Below, in pieces: positions 46,215 to 54,413 of a DNA stretch of 64,000 bases. Both the position numbers and the translations under genes were made by a program. Source of the stretch: Variovorax paradoxus (lineage in GTDB: Bacteria > Pseudomonadota > Gammaproteobacteria > Burkholderiales > Burkholderiaceae_C); assembly GCA_016806145.1 (NCBI GenBank), contig CP063166.1, forward strand, positions 5,890,001 through 5,954,000. The letters are read 5' to 3'. Numbering within the stretch: position 1 is the stretch's first letter; every line of letters begins with the position of its first letter. Below the pieces are notes generated by a model that was given only the letters and a program-made list of their open reading frames with translations, was not told where the DNA came from and made no database searches.

Positions 46215-47575
46215 ATGCGCGCCTGGTTCGCGGCGAGACCCTGGAAGCGCGCCGCCGGCTGGCTGGCGGTGCTGGGGCCGCTGTTCTACCTGACCTACGG
46301 CCTCGCCAACTGGTGGGCCACCACGCGCGCGCAGGTGCCCTCGATGGCCTTCGCGTGGGAACGCCAGGTGCCGTTCTGGCCCTGGACCATCTTTCCCTAC
46401 TGGACCATCAACGTCTTCTACGCGCTGTCGCCGTTCCTCGCGCGCGACCGCCACACGCTCGACCGCCACGGCGCGCGGCTGCTCAGCGCCACGCTGATCG
46501 CCTGCTCCTGCTTCGTGATCTGGCCGCTGCACTTCAGCTTCGGCCAGCCCGCGGTCGAGGGCGCGCCGGCCTTCCTGTTCGCGGCGCTGCGCGGCTTCGA
46601 CCAGCCCTACAACCAGGCGCCCTCGCTGCACATCGCGCTGGCGGTGATCCTGTGGGACTGGTATCGGCAGTTCATCCGGCCGCTGTGGGCGCGCTTCGTG
46701 CTGCACCTGTGGGCCTTCGCGATCTGCGCGTCGGTGCTGACCACCTGGCAGCACCATTTCATCGACATCCCGACCGGCGCGCTGCTGGGCCTGGTCTGCA
46801 TCTGGCTGTGGCCGCTGCGGCGCACGGTCTCGATGCCGCGCGCCTGGCGGCTCGCGCGCGATCCGCAACGCTGGAAGCTCGCGGCCTGCTATGCGCTGGG
46901 CGCGCTGGCCTGCCTCGGGCTCGCGCTGTGGGGCGGCGGCTGGGCGCTGTGGCTGGCCTGGCCCGCGGCCTCGCTGTCGCTGGTGGCGCTCAACTACGCG
47001 GGCTTCGGCGCGCGCGGCTTCCAGATGGACGGCCAGGGCCGCATGGGCTGGGCCGCGCGCTGGCTGTTCGCGCCCTACCGGCTCGGCGCGGCGCTCAACG
47101 CACGGCTGTGGACGCGCGGACTGCCGCCCGCGGCCGAGGTGGTGCCCGGGCTCTGGCTCGGCCGCCTGCCCACGCCGGCCGAATGGCAGGCCGCGGGCCG
47201 GCCGCGGCTGGTGAGCCTCTGCGCCGAGCTGCAGGTGCCGGGCGGCACCACGGGCGCGCGCTGCGTGCCGCTGCTCGACCTCGTGGTGCCGCCCCGCAGC
47301 GGCTGCGGCGCGCGGCCGCAGCGATCGAGGGCCAGCGTCGCGCCGCGCGCGGCCCGGTCTGGGTCTGCTGCGCGCTCGGCTTCTCGCGCAGCGCGGCCGC
47401 GACCATCGCCTGGCTCGGCACGCACGGCGTGGCCAGTGCCGCCGACGGGCTGGCGACGGCCGAGGCCGCGGTGCGCCGCGCACGGCCGCAGATCGTGCTG
47501 CGGCCGGCCTGGTTCGCCGCGCTCGCGCCGCTCGGCGCCCCCAGCTTCACCTCCGGAGCAGCGCCCCATGAATGA
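46215..47575 (+). CDS. ynbD: YnbD-like PAP2 + dual-specificity phosphatase, apparent one-base frameshift
   Basis: A membrane phosphatase with two parts. The first ~270 residues form a PAP2-like domain with PSLH (136-139) and QHHFIDIPTG (His180/181, Asp184), plus several hydrophobic helices. The second is a small dual-specificity phosphatase domain whose Cx5R loop (CALGFSRS, Cys codon 47369-47371) lies in a different reading frame. The frames join if one base is missing near the C4 run at 47292-47295. Without it, the first frame reads on through the next gene to 48008. This is either a true mutation or a sequencing error. It overlaps the downstream ATG by 8 nt and starts 8 nt after ynbC. Confidence 0.75.
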
Positions 47576-48008
47576 CACCGACCGCGCCACCTGCGCCGCG
47601 CTCGCCGGCCTGCTGCGCGCGGCCGGCGTGCTGGCCCTCTGGGGTTTCGCGCTCAGCGCGATCGCGGCGCTCGTGCTCGCGCTCACCTTGCGCTCGCTGC
47701 CCACCACGCCGAGCATGGCCTTCGGCGCCGTCGCCATCCTCGGCGTGCTCGAGCGCTATTTCGCGTTCCGGCTGCGGCTCGACCAGGCGCTGTTCGAAGA
47801 CCTCGCGCGCGGCGCCATCGCCTCGCTCGAAGCGCTCGACCAGGCGCTGGCCCGGCTCGGCCTGCGCGCCAGCGATGCTTCTTCCGCCGCGCGGCCGCTG
47901 GCCGACCGCACCCAGGGCACCCGCCAGCTGCTGCAGCGCCACGCCATCGTGGTCGCCTGCCAGAGCGCGATGTTCCTGCTCGCCCTCATGACACAGGACC
48001 TCACTTGA
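47568..48008 (+). CDS. Small membrane protein of the ynb-like operon
   Basis: A 146-residue protein of unknown family, with two or three hydrophobic helices (about 15-40, 48-65 and 125-140) and a helical, charged middle (LDQALFEDLARGAIASLEALDQAL). GGAG lies 11 nt before ATG 47568. It overlaps both neighbours (ynbD by 8 nt, the acyltransferase start by TTGA), so it is firmly part of the operon. E. coli ynbABCD has no counterpart that I recall. Confidence 0.8.
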   Translation: MNDTDRATCAALAGLLRAAGVLALWGFALSAIAALVLALTLRSLPTTPSMAFGAVAILGVLERYFAFRLRLDQALFEDLARGAIASLEALDQALARLGLRASDASSAARPLADRTQGTRQLLQRHAIVVACQSAMFLLALMTQDLT

Positions 48009-48730
48009 ACGACGCCGCTCCTCCCCCAGAAGAAAAACAACCCGACAGCGGCATCGTGCGCCGCGCGCTCGCCGTGGTCGCGGGCAAGCTGATCATCGGC
48101 GCCGCGGGCCTTTTGACCGGCGTGCGCGCCATCTGGTCGGGCACCAGCCCCAAGGCCGAGCAGACGCTCTACTTCGCCAACCACACCAGCCATGGCGACT
48201 TCGTGCTGCTGTGGGCCACGCTGCCGCCCGATCTGCGCGCGCTCACGCGGCCGGTGGCGGGGCTGGACTACTGGATGGCCTCGAAGCTGCGCCAGTTCAT
48301 CGGCGCCGACGTGTTCAACGCGCTGATGATCCGGCGCGACGGCTCGGGCCAGGGCGACAACCCGGTCGAGCAGATGAAGGCCGCGCTCGAGGCCGGCGAC
48401 TCGCTGATCATGTTCCCCGAGGGCACGCGCAACACCGGCGACGAGATCCTGCTGCCGCTCAAGAGCGGGCTGTTCCACCTCGCGCGCGCCTGCCCCAACG
48501 TGCGGCTGGTGCCGGTGTGGATCGAGAACCTCAAGCGCGTGCTGCCCAAGGGCACGCTGGTGCCGATCCCGCTGGCCTGCACGGTGCGCTTCGGCACGCC
48601 GATCGTGCTGGCCGAGGGCGAGGACAAGCTGAGCTTCCTGGCGCGTGCGCGCAGCGCCATGCTCGATCTGCGGCCCGAGTACGACCGCCTCGACGAGAAG
48701 CCCAAGCCGGCCTCCGGGAGCGCCGCATGA
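48005..48730 (+). CDS. 1-acyl-sn-glycerol-3-phosphate acyltransferase-like protein (PlsC family)
   Basis: A 241-residue acyltransferase. Block I is ANHTSHGD (NHx4D, about residues 59-65) and block III FPEGTRNTGDE (about 140-150); one hydrophobic segment near the N-terminus would anchor it to the membrane. The expected role is acylation of lysophosphatidate or a related lysolipid. The start is TTG at 48005, overlapping the previous stop (TTGA); the gene ends in an ATGA overlap with the cdsA-like gene. In this operon it would supply phosphatidate for the CDP-lipid synthase (inference). Confidence 0.9.
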   Translation: MNDAAPPPEEKQPDSGIVRRALAVVAGKLIIGAAGLLTGVRAIWSGTSPKAEQTLYFANHTSHGDFVLLWATLPPDLRALTRPVAGLDYWMASKLRQFIGADVFNALMIRRDGSGQGDNPVEQMKAALEAGDSLIMFPEGTRNTGDEILLPLKSGLFHLARACPNVRLVPVWIENLKRVLPKGTLVPIPLACTVRFGTPIVLAEGEDKLSFLARARSAMLDLRPEYDRLDEKPKPASGSAA

Positions 48731-49683
48731 TCGAACTCTCGCCCTTCGCGCAGACCACGCTGCAGCTGTTCGGCGGCGTGCTCGGCGTGCTGCTGCTGGC
48801 CTCGGGCATCGGCGCCGTGCTCAAGTGGCGGGTGGCGCACGGCCAGCCGCATTCGGTGATCGACAACCTCAACGCGCGCGTCAATGCCTGGTGGGTGATG
48901 GTGGCGGCGATCGGCCTGGCCTTCGCGTTCGGCAAGGGCGGGGTGATCGTGCTGTTCTACCTGATCTCGTTCTACGCGCTGCGCGAGTTCATCAGCCTGG
49001 CCTACACCCGGCGCGGCGACCACCACGCGATCGCGGCCGCCTTCTACATCGGCCTGCCGGTGCAGTACTTCCTGGTCTGGATCGACTGGTACGGCCTCTA
49101 TTCGATCTTCATCCCGGTCTATGCCTTCCTGGTGCTGCCGATCCTCGCGGCCGTGGGCGGCGACACGCAGCGCTTCCTCGAGCGCACCTCGAAGATCCAG
49201 TGGGGCCTGATGATCTGCGTGTTCTGCATCAGCCACGTGCCGGCGCTGCTCACCCTGCAGATCCCGGGCTTCGAGGGCCGCAACCTGCTGCTGATCGCCT
49301 TCCTCGTGATCGTGGTGCAGGGCAGCGACGTGCTGCAGTACATCTGGGGCAAGCTGTTCGGCAAGCGCAAGGTGGCGCCCGAGCTCTCGCCCTCGAAGAC
49401 CTGGGAGGGCCTGATCGGCGGCATCGCGAGCGCCACCGCGCTCGGCGCCGCGCTGTCGTGGGCCACGCCCTTCAATGCGTGGCAGGCCGCGCTGATGTCG
49501 CTGACCATCTGCCTGATGGGCTTCTTCGGCGGCCTCGTGATGTCGGCCATCAAGCGCGACCGCGGCGTGAAGGACTGGGGCTCGATGATCGAGGGCCATG
49601 GCGGCATGCTCGACCGGCTCGACTCGGTGATCTTCGCGGCGCCGATCTTCTTCCACGCGCTGCGCTACTGGTGGGTGCCGTGA
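48727..49683 (+). CDS. ynbB: YnbB-like phosphatidate cytidylyltransferase (CdsA family)
   Basis: A 318-residue membrane enzyme with seven or eight hydrophobic helices. The C-terminal CdsA signature is complete: SAIKRDRGVKD then GHGGMLDRLDSV, preceded by ELSPSKTWEGLIGG. It should make CDP-diacylglycerol from phosphatidate and CTP, the donor for the YnbA-like enzyme. ATG 48727 overlaps the acyltransferase stop (ATGA); its own stop overlaps the YdeI start (GTGA). A housekeeping cdsA is presumably elsewhere, since this copy sits with ynb genes rather than dxr/frr. Confidence 0.9.
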   Translation: MIELSPFAQTTLQLFGGVLGVLLLASGIGAVLKWRVAHGQPHSVIDNLNARVNAWWVMVAAIGLAFAFGKGGVIVLFYLISFYALREFISLAYTRRGDHHAIAAAFYIGLPVQYFLVWIDWYGLYSIFIPVYAFLVLPILAAVGGDTQRFLERTSKIQWGLMICVFCISHVPALLTLQIPGFEGRNLLLIAFLVIVVQGSDVLQYIWGKLFGKRKVAPELSPSKTWEGLIGGIASATALGAALSWATPFNAWQAALMSLTICLMGFFGGLVMSAIKRDRGVKDWGSMIEGHGGMLDRLDSVIFAAPIFFHALRYWWVP

Positions 49684-50306
49684 CGGCGGCGAAGAAAGCG
49701 CCGGCGAAGAAGGCGACCGCCGCGGCCGAACGCATCGTCGACGACACGCCCATCGAATGCGCCGACGACGCCGCGCTCGCGCGCTGGTACGAGCGCCACC
49801 ACGCGAGCCATGCCGGCGTCTGGCTGCGGCTCGCGAAGAAGGCCAGCGGCATCGCCTCGGTCGACACCGCGCAGGCGCTCGATCTCGCGCTGTGCCACGG
49901 CTGGATCGACGGCCAGCGCAAGAGCGAGAGCGACACGCATTTCCTGCAGCGCTACACGCCGCGCACCAAGCGCAGCACCTGGTCGCAGATCAACCGCGCC
50001 AAGGCACTGCAGCTGATCGAGGAAGGCCGCATGCAGCCAGGCGGCCTGGCCGAGGTCGAACGCGCCAGGGCCGACGGTCGCTGGGCCGCGGCCTACGAGG
50101 CCTCGCGCGTGGCGACCGTGCCGCCCGACCTGCGGGCCGCGCTCGACGCCAACAGGAAGGCCGCGACCTTCTTCGCCGCGCTCGATGCGCGCAACCGCTT
50201 CGCGGTGCTGTTCCGCACCCAGAGCGCGAAGAAGCCCGAGACGCGCGCGCGGCGCATCGCGCAGTTCGTCGAGATGCTCGCCAAGGGCGAGAAGATCCAC
50301 CCCTGA
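49680..50306 (+). CDS. YdeI/OmpD-associated family protein
   Basis: A 208-residue soluble protein with a Lys/Ala-rich N-terminus. It carries the YdeI-family core: WYERHHASHAGVWLRLAKK, DLALCHGWIDGQRK, FLQRYTPRTKRSTWSQINRAKA and the C-terminal Lys/Arg-rich SAKKPETRARRIAQFVEMLAKGEK. Relatives have been linked to resistance to envelope-active agents, but the molecular role is unknown. GTG 49680 overlaps the ynbB-like stop, so it is translationally coupled to the lipid operon. It is convergent with the Crp/Fnr gene (1 nt between). Confidence 0.88.
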   Translation: MTAAKKAPAKKATAAAERIVDDTPIECADDAALARWYERHHASHAGVWLRLAKKASGIASVDTAQALDLALCHGWIDGQRKSESDTHFLQRYTPRTKRSTWSQINRAKALQLIEEGRMQPGGLAEVERARADGRWAAAYEASRVATVPPDLRAALDANRKAATFFAALDARNRFAVLFRTQSAKKPETRARRIAQFVEMLAKGEKIHP

Positions 50307-50307
50307 T

Positions 50308-51042
50308 TCAGGTGCCGGCCGCGATGCGCGCGAGCCGTTCGGCATCGACGATGCGGATGCGCTTGTAGCGCATGTCGATCGCGCCCTCCTCCACCAGCCG
50401 CCCCAGCTCCTTGTTGACGGTCTGGCGCGACAGCCCGAGCATGGCCGCGAGGTCGGTCTGCGACAGCCGCACCAGCGGCGGCGCGCCGTCCTCGCCCTGG
50501 CCGTTGTAGAAGTGCACCAGGTTCATCAGCGCGGCAGCCACGCGGCCGTGGATCGAGTTGAGCATCTGGTTCTGCAGCAGCACGATGCTCAGCCGCTGGC
50601 GCTGCAGGCCCAGCTTGGCCACGTCGCGCCACAGCAGCGGCTCGGCATCGAGCACGGCCAGCACCGCGTCGCTCGGCAGGTGCACGATCACCGAGTCCTC
50701 GTGCGCGTGGTAGTCGTAGGCCAGCGGCACCTCCTCGAGCAGGCGCACCAGCGGCGCCACCTGTCCCGGGCCGAGCAGCGCGTTCACGTACTTGCGGCCG
50801 TTCGGGCTCATGCTGCTGATCTCGAGGCAGCCCGACACCACCACCAGCAGCTCGCGCCGATGGCGATCGTGCGCCAGCACCTGCGTGCGGCGGCCGTAGC
50901 GCTCGAGCCGCGCCGACTTCATGAGCTCGGCGCGGCGCGCATCGGGCCAGCGCGAGAACAGCTCGTTCCAGCGCAGCGCGCGCTCGAGCAGCGCGGCGTT
51001 CTCCTCGGCCTCTCGTTCGGTGGTCTTGCGCGGTCGGGTCAG
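50308..51042 (-). CDS. Crp/Fnr-family transcriptional regulator, probable CTG start
   Basis: A cAMP-receptor-like regulator: cyclic-nucleotide-binding-fold domain followed by a C-terminal helix-turn-helix (RLSQTDLAAMLGLSRQTVNKELGRLVEEG). The first ATG (50922) gives 204 residues, lacks a ribosome-binding site and removes a conserved N-terminal helix. The frame upstream encodes RWNELFSRWPDARRAELMKS, which looks exactly like that helix. CTG at 51042 has AGGGAG 6 nt upstream and gives 244 residues; no ATG, GTG or TTG lies in between. It has no N-terminal FNR cysteines. It is divergent from the porin operon, across a TGTCA-N6-TGACA dyad that it probably binds. Confidence 0.82.
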   Translation of the reverse strand: MTRPRKTTEREAEENAALLERALRWNELFSRWPDARRAELMKSARLERYGRRTQVLAHDRHRRELLVVVSGCLEISSMSPNGRKYVNALLGPGQVAPLVRLLEEVPLAYDYHAHEDSVIVHLPSDAVLAVLDAEPLLWRDVAKLGLQRQRLSIVLLQNQMLNSIHGRVAAALMNLVHFYNGQGEDGAPPLVRLSQTDLAAMLGLSRQTVNKELGRLVEEGAIDMRYKRIRIVDAERLARIAAGT

Positions 51043-51068
51043 CGGGTTCTCCCTGCGGCGATGTTCGG

Positions 51069-51094
51069 GAATCTGTCAACGCTTTGACAGATTC
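51069..51094. promoter_or_regulatory. Perfect 11-bp dyad, candidate Crp/Fnr-type operator
   Basis: GAATCTGTCAA and TTGACAGATTC are separated by 4 nt (CGCT). The core reads TGTCA-N6-TGACA, the spacing of CRP/FNR/DNR sites. It lies 27 nt before the CTG start of the Crp/Fnr gene and 99 nt before the porin start. TTGACA at 51084-51089 also matches a -35 box for the porin direction, so the site overlaps a likely promoter. Confidence 0.75.
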
Positions 51095-51192
51095 GGGGGG
51101 CGGTCGTTTCTATCGTAAGCACCGGACACCGACAAGCACGCAAGCGGCAGCCGCCCTCGAGGGGCGACGAGCCCCACCGGAGACAACACGAC

Positions 51193-52257
51193 ATGAAGAA
51201 GACAGCCGCCGCGGGCCTCGCGCTCGCGGCCTCCTCCTCGCTCGCGCTCGCACAGGGCAGCGTGACGATCTTCGGCACCGCCGACCTCTACCTGGCCCAT
51301 GCGAAGTCGGGACCGAGCTCCTCGACGCGGCTCGAGGATGGCGGCCAGACCGCGTCGCGCCTCGGCTTTCGCGGCGCGGAGGACCTGGGCGGCGGGTTCG
51401 ATGCGCACTTCACGCTCGAGGCCGGCTTCGCGCCGGACACCGGCAAGGGCACGCTGGCCGGTCCCGAGATCGCGTTCACGCGCCAGTCCTTCGTCGGCCT
51501 GTCGACACCCTGGGGCCAGGTCGACGCGGGCCGCATGTACACGCCGATGTTCTACACGCTGTTCAAGGCCGATCCCTATGGCGTGAACTCGGTGTTCTCG
51601 CCGATCAACCTGGTCGCCGCGACCGACGCGCAGCCCGGCCTGCTGCCCTTCGCGGCGCGCGCCAGCAACATGGTGCGCTACCGCACGCCGGCCATCGCCG
51701 GCTTCTACGCCGACCTCGCCTATGCGCCCGGCGAGGCCAGCGCCGCGAGCCACCGCAGCGGCACGCTCTACGGCGGCAGCCTGAGCTGGGGGCGCCAGCC
51801 CTACTACGTGGGCTACGCCTTCCAGCGCGCGCGCTCGGGTTCGGCCGCCGCGCCCGTGGCCGAGCCGAGCACCAGCACCTACCAGGCGCTGAGCGCGGCC
51901 TACGACTGGGAGGCGATCGGGCTGCAGCTCTACGCCAACTACGTGCGCAACAGCACCAGCCTGCCCGGCGTGCCGAGCGCGAAGCTCGCGAGCCTCGGCC
52001 TCACCTACAACATCACGCCGGCCTCGAACCTGATGTTCGAGGCCATGCAGCGCAAGGTGGACGCGAGCGAGCGATCGCAGCTGGCCTGGACCCTGGGCTA
52101 CGACTACTACCTGAGCAAGCGCACCGTGCTCTACGCGCGCTGGCTGCGGCTGCTCAACCGGCATGGCGCCTCGGCCACGCTCGCCACGGTCGCGGTCGCG
52201 CCCGACAGCGGCAACGGCGTGCGCGTGCTCGCGACCGGCATCCGCCACAACTTCTGA
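51193..52257 (+). CDS. Outer-membrane porin (Burkholderiales OmpC-like)
   Basis: A 354-residue 16-strand-type porin with a signal peptide (about residues 1-20, ending ALA-QG). The mature start SVTIFGTADLYLAHA, the GSRLGFRG-like SRLGFRGAEDLGGGFDAHFTLE, RQSFVGLSTPWGQVDAGRMYTP (constriction-loop start) and C-terminal VLATGIRHNF are characteristic. It is the first gene of the operon that runs to 60418 and presumably admits its substrate. A possible -35 TTGACA lies at 51084. Confidence 0.93.
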   Translation: MKKTAAAGLALAASSSLALAQGSVTIFGTADLYLAHAKSGPSSSTRLEDGGQTASRLGFRGAEDLGGGFDAHFTLEAGFAPDTGKGTLAGPEIAFTRQSFVGLSTPWGQVDAGRMYTPMFYTLFKADPYGVNSVFSPINLVAATDAQPGLLPFAARASNMVRYRTPAIAGFYADLAYAPGEASAASHRSGTLYGGSLSWGRQPYYVGYAFQRARSGSAAAPVAEPSTSTYQALSAAYDWEAIGLQLYANYVRNSTSLPGVPSAKLASLGLTYNITPASNLMFEAMQRKVDASERSQLAWTLGYDYYLSKRTVLYARWLRLLNRHGASATLATVAVAPDSGNGVRVLATGIRHNF

Positions 52258-52277
52258 AACCCCTCGTCGCCTCTTCC

Positions 52278-54413
52278 ATGGATTTCTTCAGCTCCCAGAC
52301 CGAATCCCTGTCGGCCCTGTTCGCGCCGCGTTCCATCGCGGTGGTCGGCGCCTCCTCCAACCCGCAGAAGATCGGCGGCATCCCGGTCGACTACCAGCGC
52401 CGCTTCGGCTTCGACGGCGCGCTCTACCCGGTCAACCCGAACGCCGAGCGCATCCAGGACCTGCGGGCCTGGCCCAGCCTGCGCGCCATCGGCCAGCCGG
52501 TGGACCTCGCGATCCTCTCGGTGCCGGCCGCGCTGGTCGATGCGGCGCTCGACGATGCGATCGAAGCGAAGGTCAAGGGCGTGGTGCTGTTCTCCTCGGG
52601 CTTCGCCGAGACCGGCGCCGAAGGCACGGCCGCGCAGGCGCGGCTCGGCGCCAAGGCCCGCGCGGCCGGCCTGCGGCTCATCGGGCCCAACTGCCTGGGC
52701 TTCATGAACATCGCGCACAAGGTCTACGCCACCTTCTCGCCCGCGCCCGGCGTGGGCCGCGTGGCGCCGGGGCGCATCGGGCTGGTGAGCCAGTCGGGCG
52801 CCTTCGGTGCCTATGCCTACGCGATGGCGCGCGAGCGCGGCGTCGGCCTGTCGCTGTGGGCCACCACCGGCAACGAGGCCGACCTGCAGTTCGCCGACTG
52901 CCTGGCCTGGCTCGCGCAGGACCCGGCCACCGACGTGATCATGGGCTACATGGAAGGCTGCCGCGACGGCCCGCGGCTGCGCGCCGCGCTGGCGCTCGCG
53001 CAGGCCGCGGGCAAGCCGGTGGTGATGGTCAAGGTCGGCCGCACCGCGCTGGGCGCGCAGGCGGCGGCCTCGCACACCGCGGCGCTCGCGGGCGACGACG
53101 CGGTGTACGACGCGGTGTTCCGCCGCTACGGCGTGCTGCGCGCGCGCAGCCTCGGCGAGTTCTTCGACCTGGCGCACAGCGCCGCCGTGGCCGGCCGGCC
53201 GCGCGACCGCTCGATCGGGCTGTTCACGCTGTCGGGCGGCGTGGGCGCGCTGATGGCCGACGACGCCTCGGCCCAGGGCCTCGACGTGCAGCCGCTCGGC
53301 GAGGCTGCGCAGGCCACGCTGCGCGGCTGGGTGCCGTTCGCGGCGCCGCGCAACCCGGTCGACATCACGGGCCAGGTGACGAACGACATGAGCCTGCTCG
53401 AGCGCAGCGCGCGCCTGATGCTCGACGACCGCGGCTTCGCCTCGTGGATGGGCTTCCTCGCGGCCGCGGGCGCGTCGGACGCGTTCTGGCCCACGCTGCG
53501 CGCGCTGGTGGCGTCGCTGCGCGCGGCCTACCCCGACACGCTGCTCGCGATCAGCACGCTGCTCTCGCCCGAACGCCGCGCCGAACTCGAAGGCCTGCGC
53601 TGCCTGGTGTTCGCCGATCCGTCGGACGGCATCCGCACCATCGCCGCGCTCGCGGGATTGAAGAGCGGCGCCCTGCCCGAGGCCGATGCGCGGCCCGTCG
53701 GCGATCCGATCGCGCTCGCGCCCGGCGCGATGGCCGAACCCGCGGCGCTCGCGCTGCTCGCCGAGGCCGGCGTGCCGGTGGTCGCGCACCGCGTCGCGCA
53801 CAGCGCCGACGAGGCCGCGGCGGCGGCCGAGGCCTTCGGCGGCGCCGTGGCGCTGAAGATCGTGAGCGCCGACATCGCGCACAAGTCGGACGTCGGCGGC
53901 GTGGCGCTCGGCCTGCGCGGCGCGGCGCAGGCGCGCGCGGCCTTCGAGCGCACGCGCGACCACGCACTGAGCGCGCGGCCCGAGGCGCGGCTCGACGGTG
54001 CGCTGGTGGCGCGCATGGCGAGCGGCGGCGTCGAATGCATCGCGGGCGTGCACCGCGACCCGGTGTTCGGGCCGGTGCTGATGTTCGGCCTCGGCGGCAT
54101 CCACGTCGAGACCCTGCGCGACGTGGCGCTGCGCGTGCTGCCGGTCACGCGCGAGGACACGCTGGCGATGGTGCGCGAGCTGCGCGCCTTCGCGATCCTC
54201 GATGGCGCGCGCGGCCAGGCGCCGGTCGACCTCGCGTCGATCGCCGATGCGCTGTGCGCGCTGGCCGACTTCGCGCTGCGCGCCGGCGACTCGCTGGCGA
54301 GCGCCGAGATCAATCCGCTGATCGCGCGGCCGCGGGCCGAGGGCGGCTGCGTGGCGGTCGATGCGCTGATCGTGGGCCGCGACCCATCGCCGGCGGAAGG
54401 AGGCACCGCATGA
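52278..54413 (+). CDS. ADP-forming acyl-CoA synthetase (acetate--CoA ligase family)
   Basis: A 711-residue fusion of the alpha and beta parts of an NDP-forming acyl-CoA synthetase. The N-terminal CoA-binding Rossmann domain (SIAVVGASSNPQKIGG) comes first, then succinyl-CoA-synthetase-like domains with the phospho-His loop ASHTAALAGDDAVYDAV. The C-terminal ATP-grasp domain begins ALALLAEAGVPVV and ends LASAEINPLI. It would activate a carboxylic acid to its CoA thioester. Substrate unknown. It follows the porin gene by 20 bp and overlaps the Bug gene (ATGA). Confidence 0.92.
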   Translation: MDFFSSQTESLSALFAPRSIAVVGASSNPQKIGGIPVDYQRRFGFDGALYPVNPNAERIQDLRAWPSLRAIGQPVDLAILSVPAALVDAALDDAIEAKVKGVVLFSSGFAETGAEGTAAQARLGAKARAAGLRLIGPNCLGFMNIAHKVYATFSPAPGVGRVAPGRIGLVSQSGAFGAYAYAMARERGVGLSLWATTGNEADLQFADCLAWLAQDPATDVIMGYMEGCRDGPRLRAALALAQAAGKPVVMVKVGRTALGAQAAASHTAALAGDDAVYDAVFRRYGVLRARSLGEFFDLAHSAAVAGRPRDRSIGLFTLSGGVGALMADDASAQGLDVQPLGEAAQATLRGWVPFAAPRNPVDITGQVTNDMSLLERSARLMLDDRGFASWMGFLAAAGASDAFWPTLRALVASLRAAYPDTLLAISTLLSPERRAELEGLRCLVFADPSDGIRTIAALAGLKSGALPEADARPVGDPIALAPGAMAEPAALALLAEAGVPVVAHRVAHSADEAAAAAEAFGGAVALKIVSADIAHKSDVGGVALGLRGAAQARAAFERTRDHALSARPEARLDGALVARMASGGVECIAGVHRDPVFGPVLMFGLGGIHVETLRDVALRVLPVTREDTLAMVRELRAFAILDGARGQAPVDLASIADALCALADFALRAGDSLASAEINPLIARPRAEGGCVAVDALIVGRDPSPAEGGTA

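Noticed and set aside
44358..48008. A continuous open frame of about 1216 codons across four genes
   Set aside because: Its first half is an out-of-frame shadow of the hydrolase-methyltransferase gene; only 46215 onward is coding, and there the frame is carried into the next gene by an apparent frameshift.
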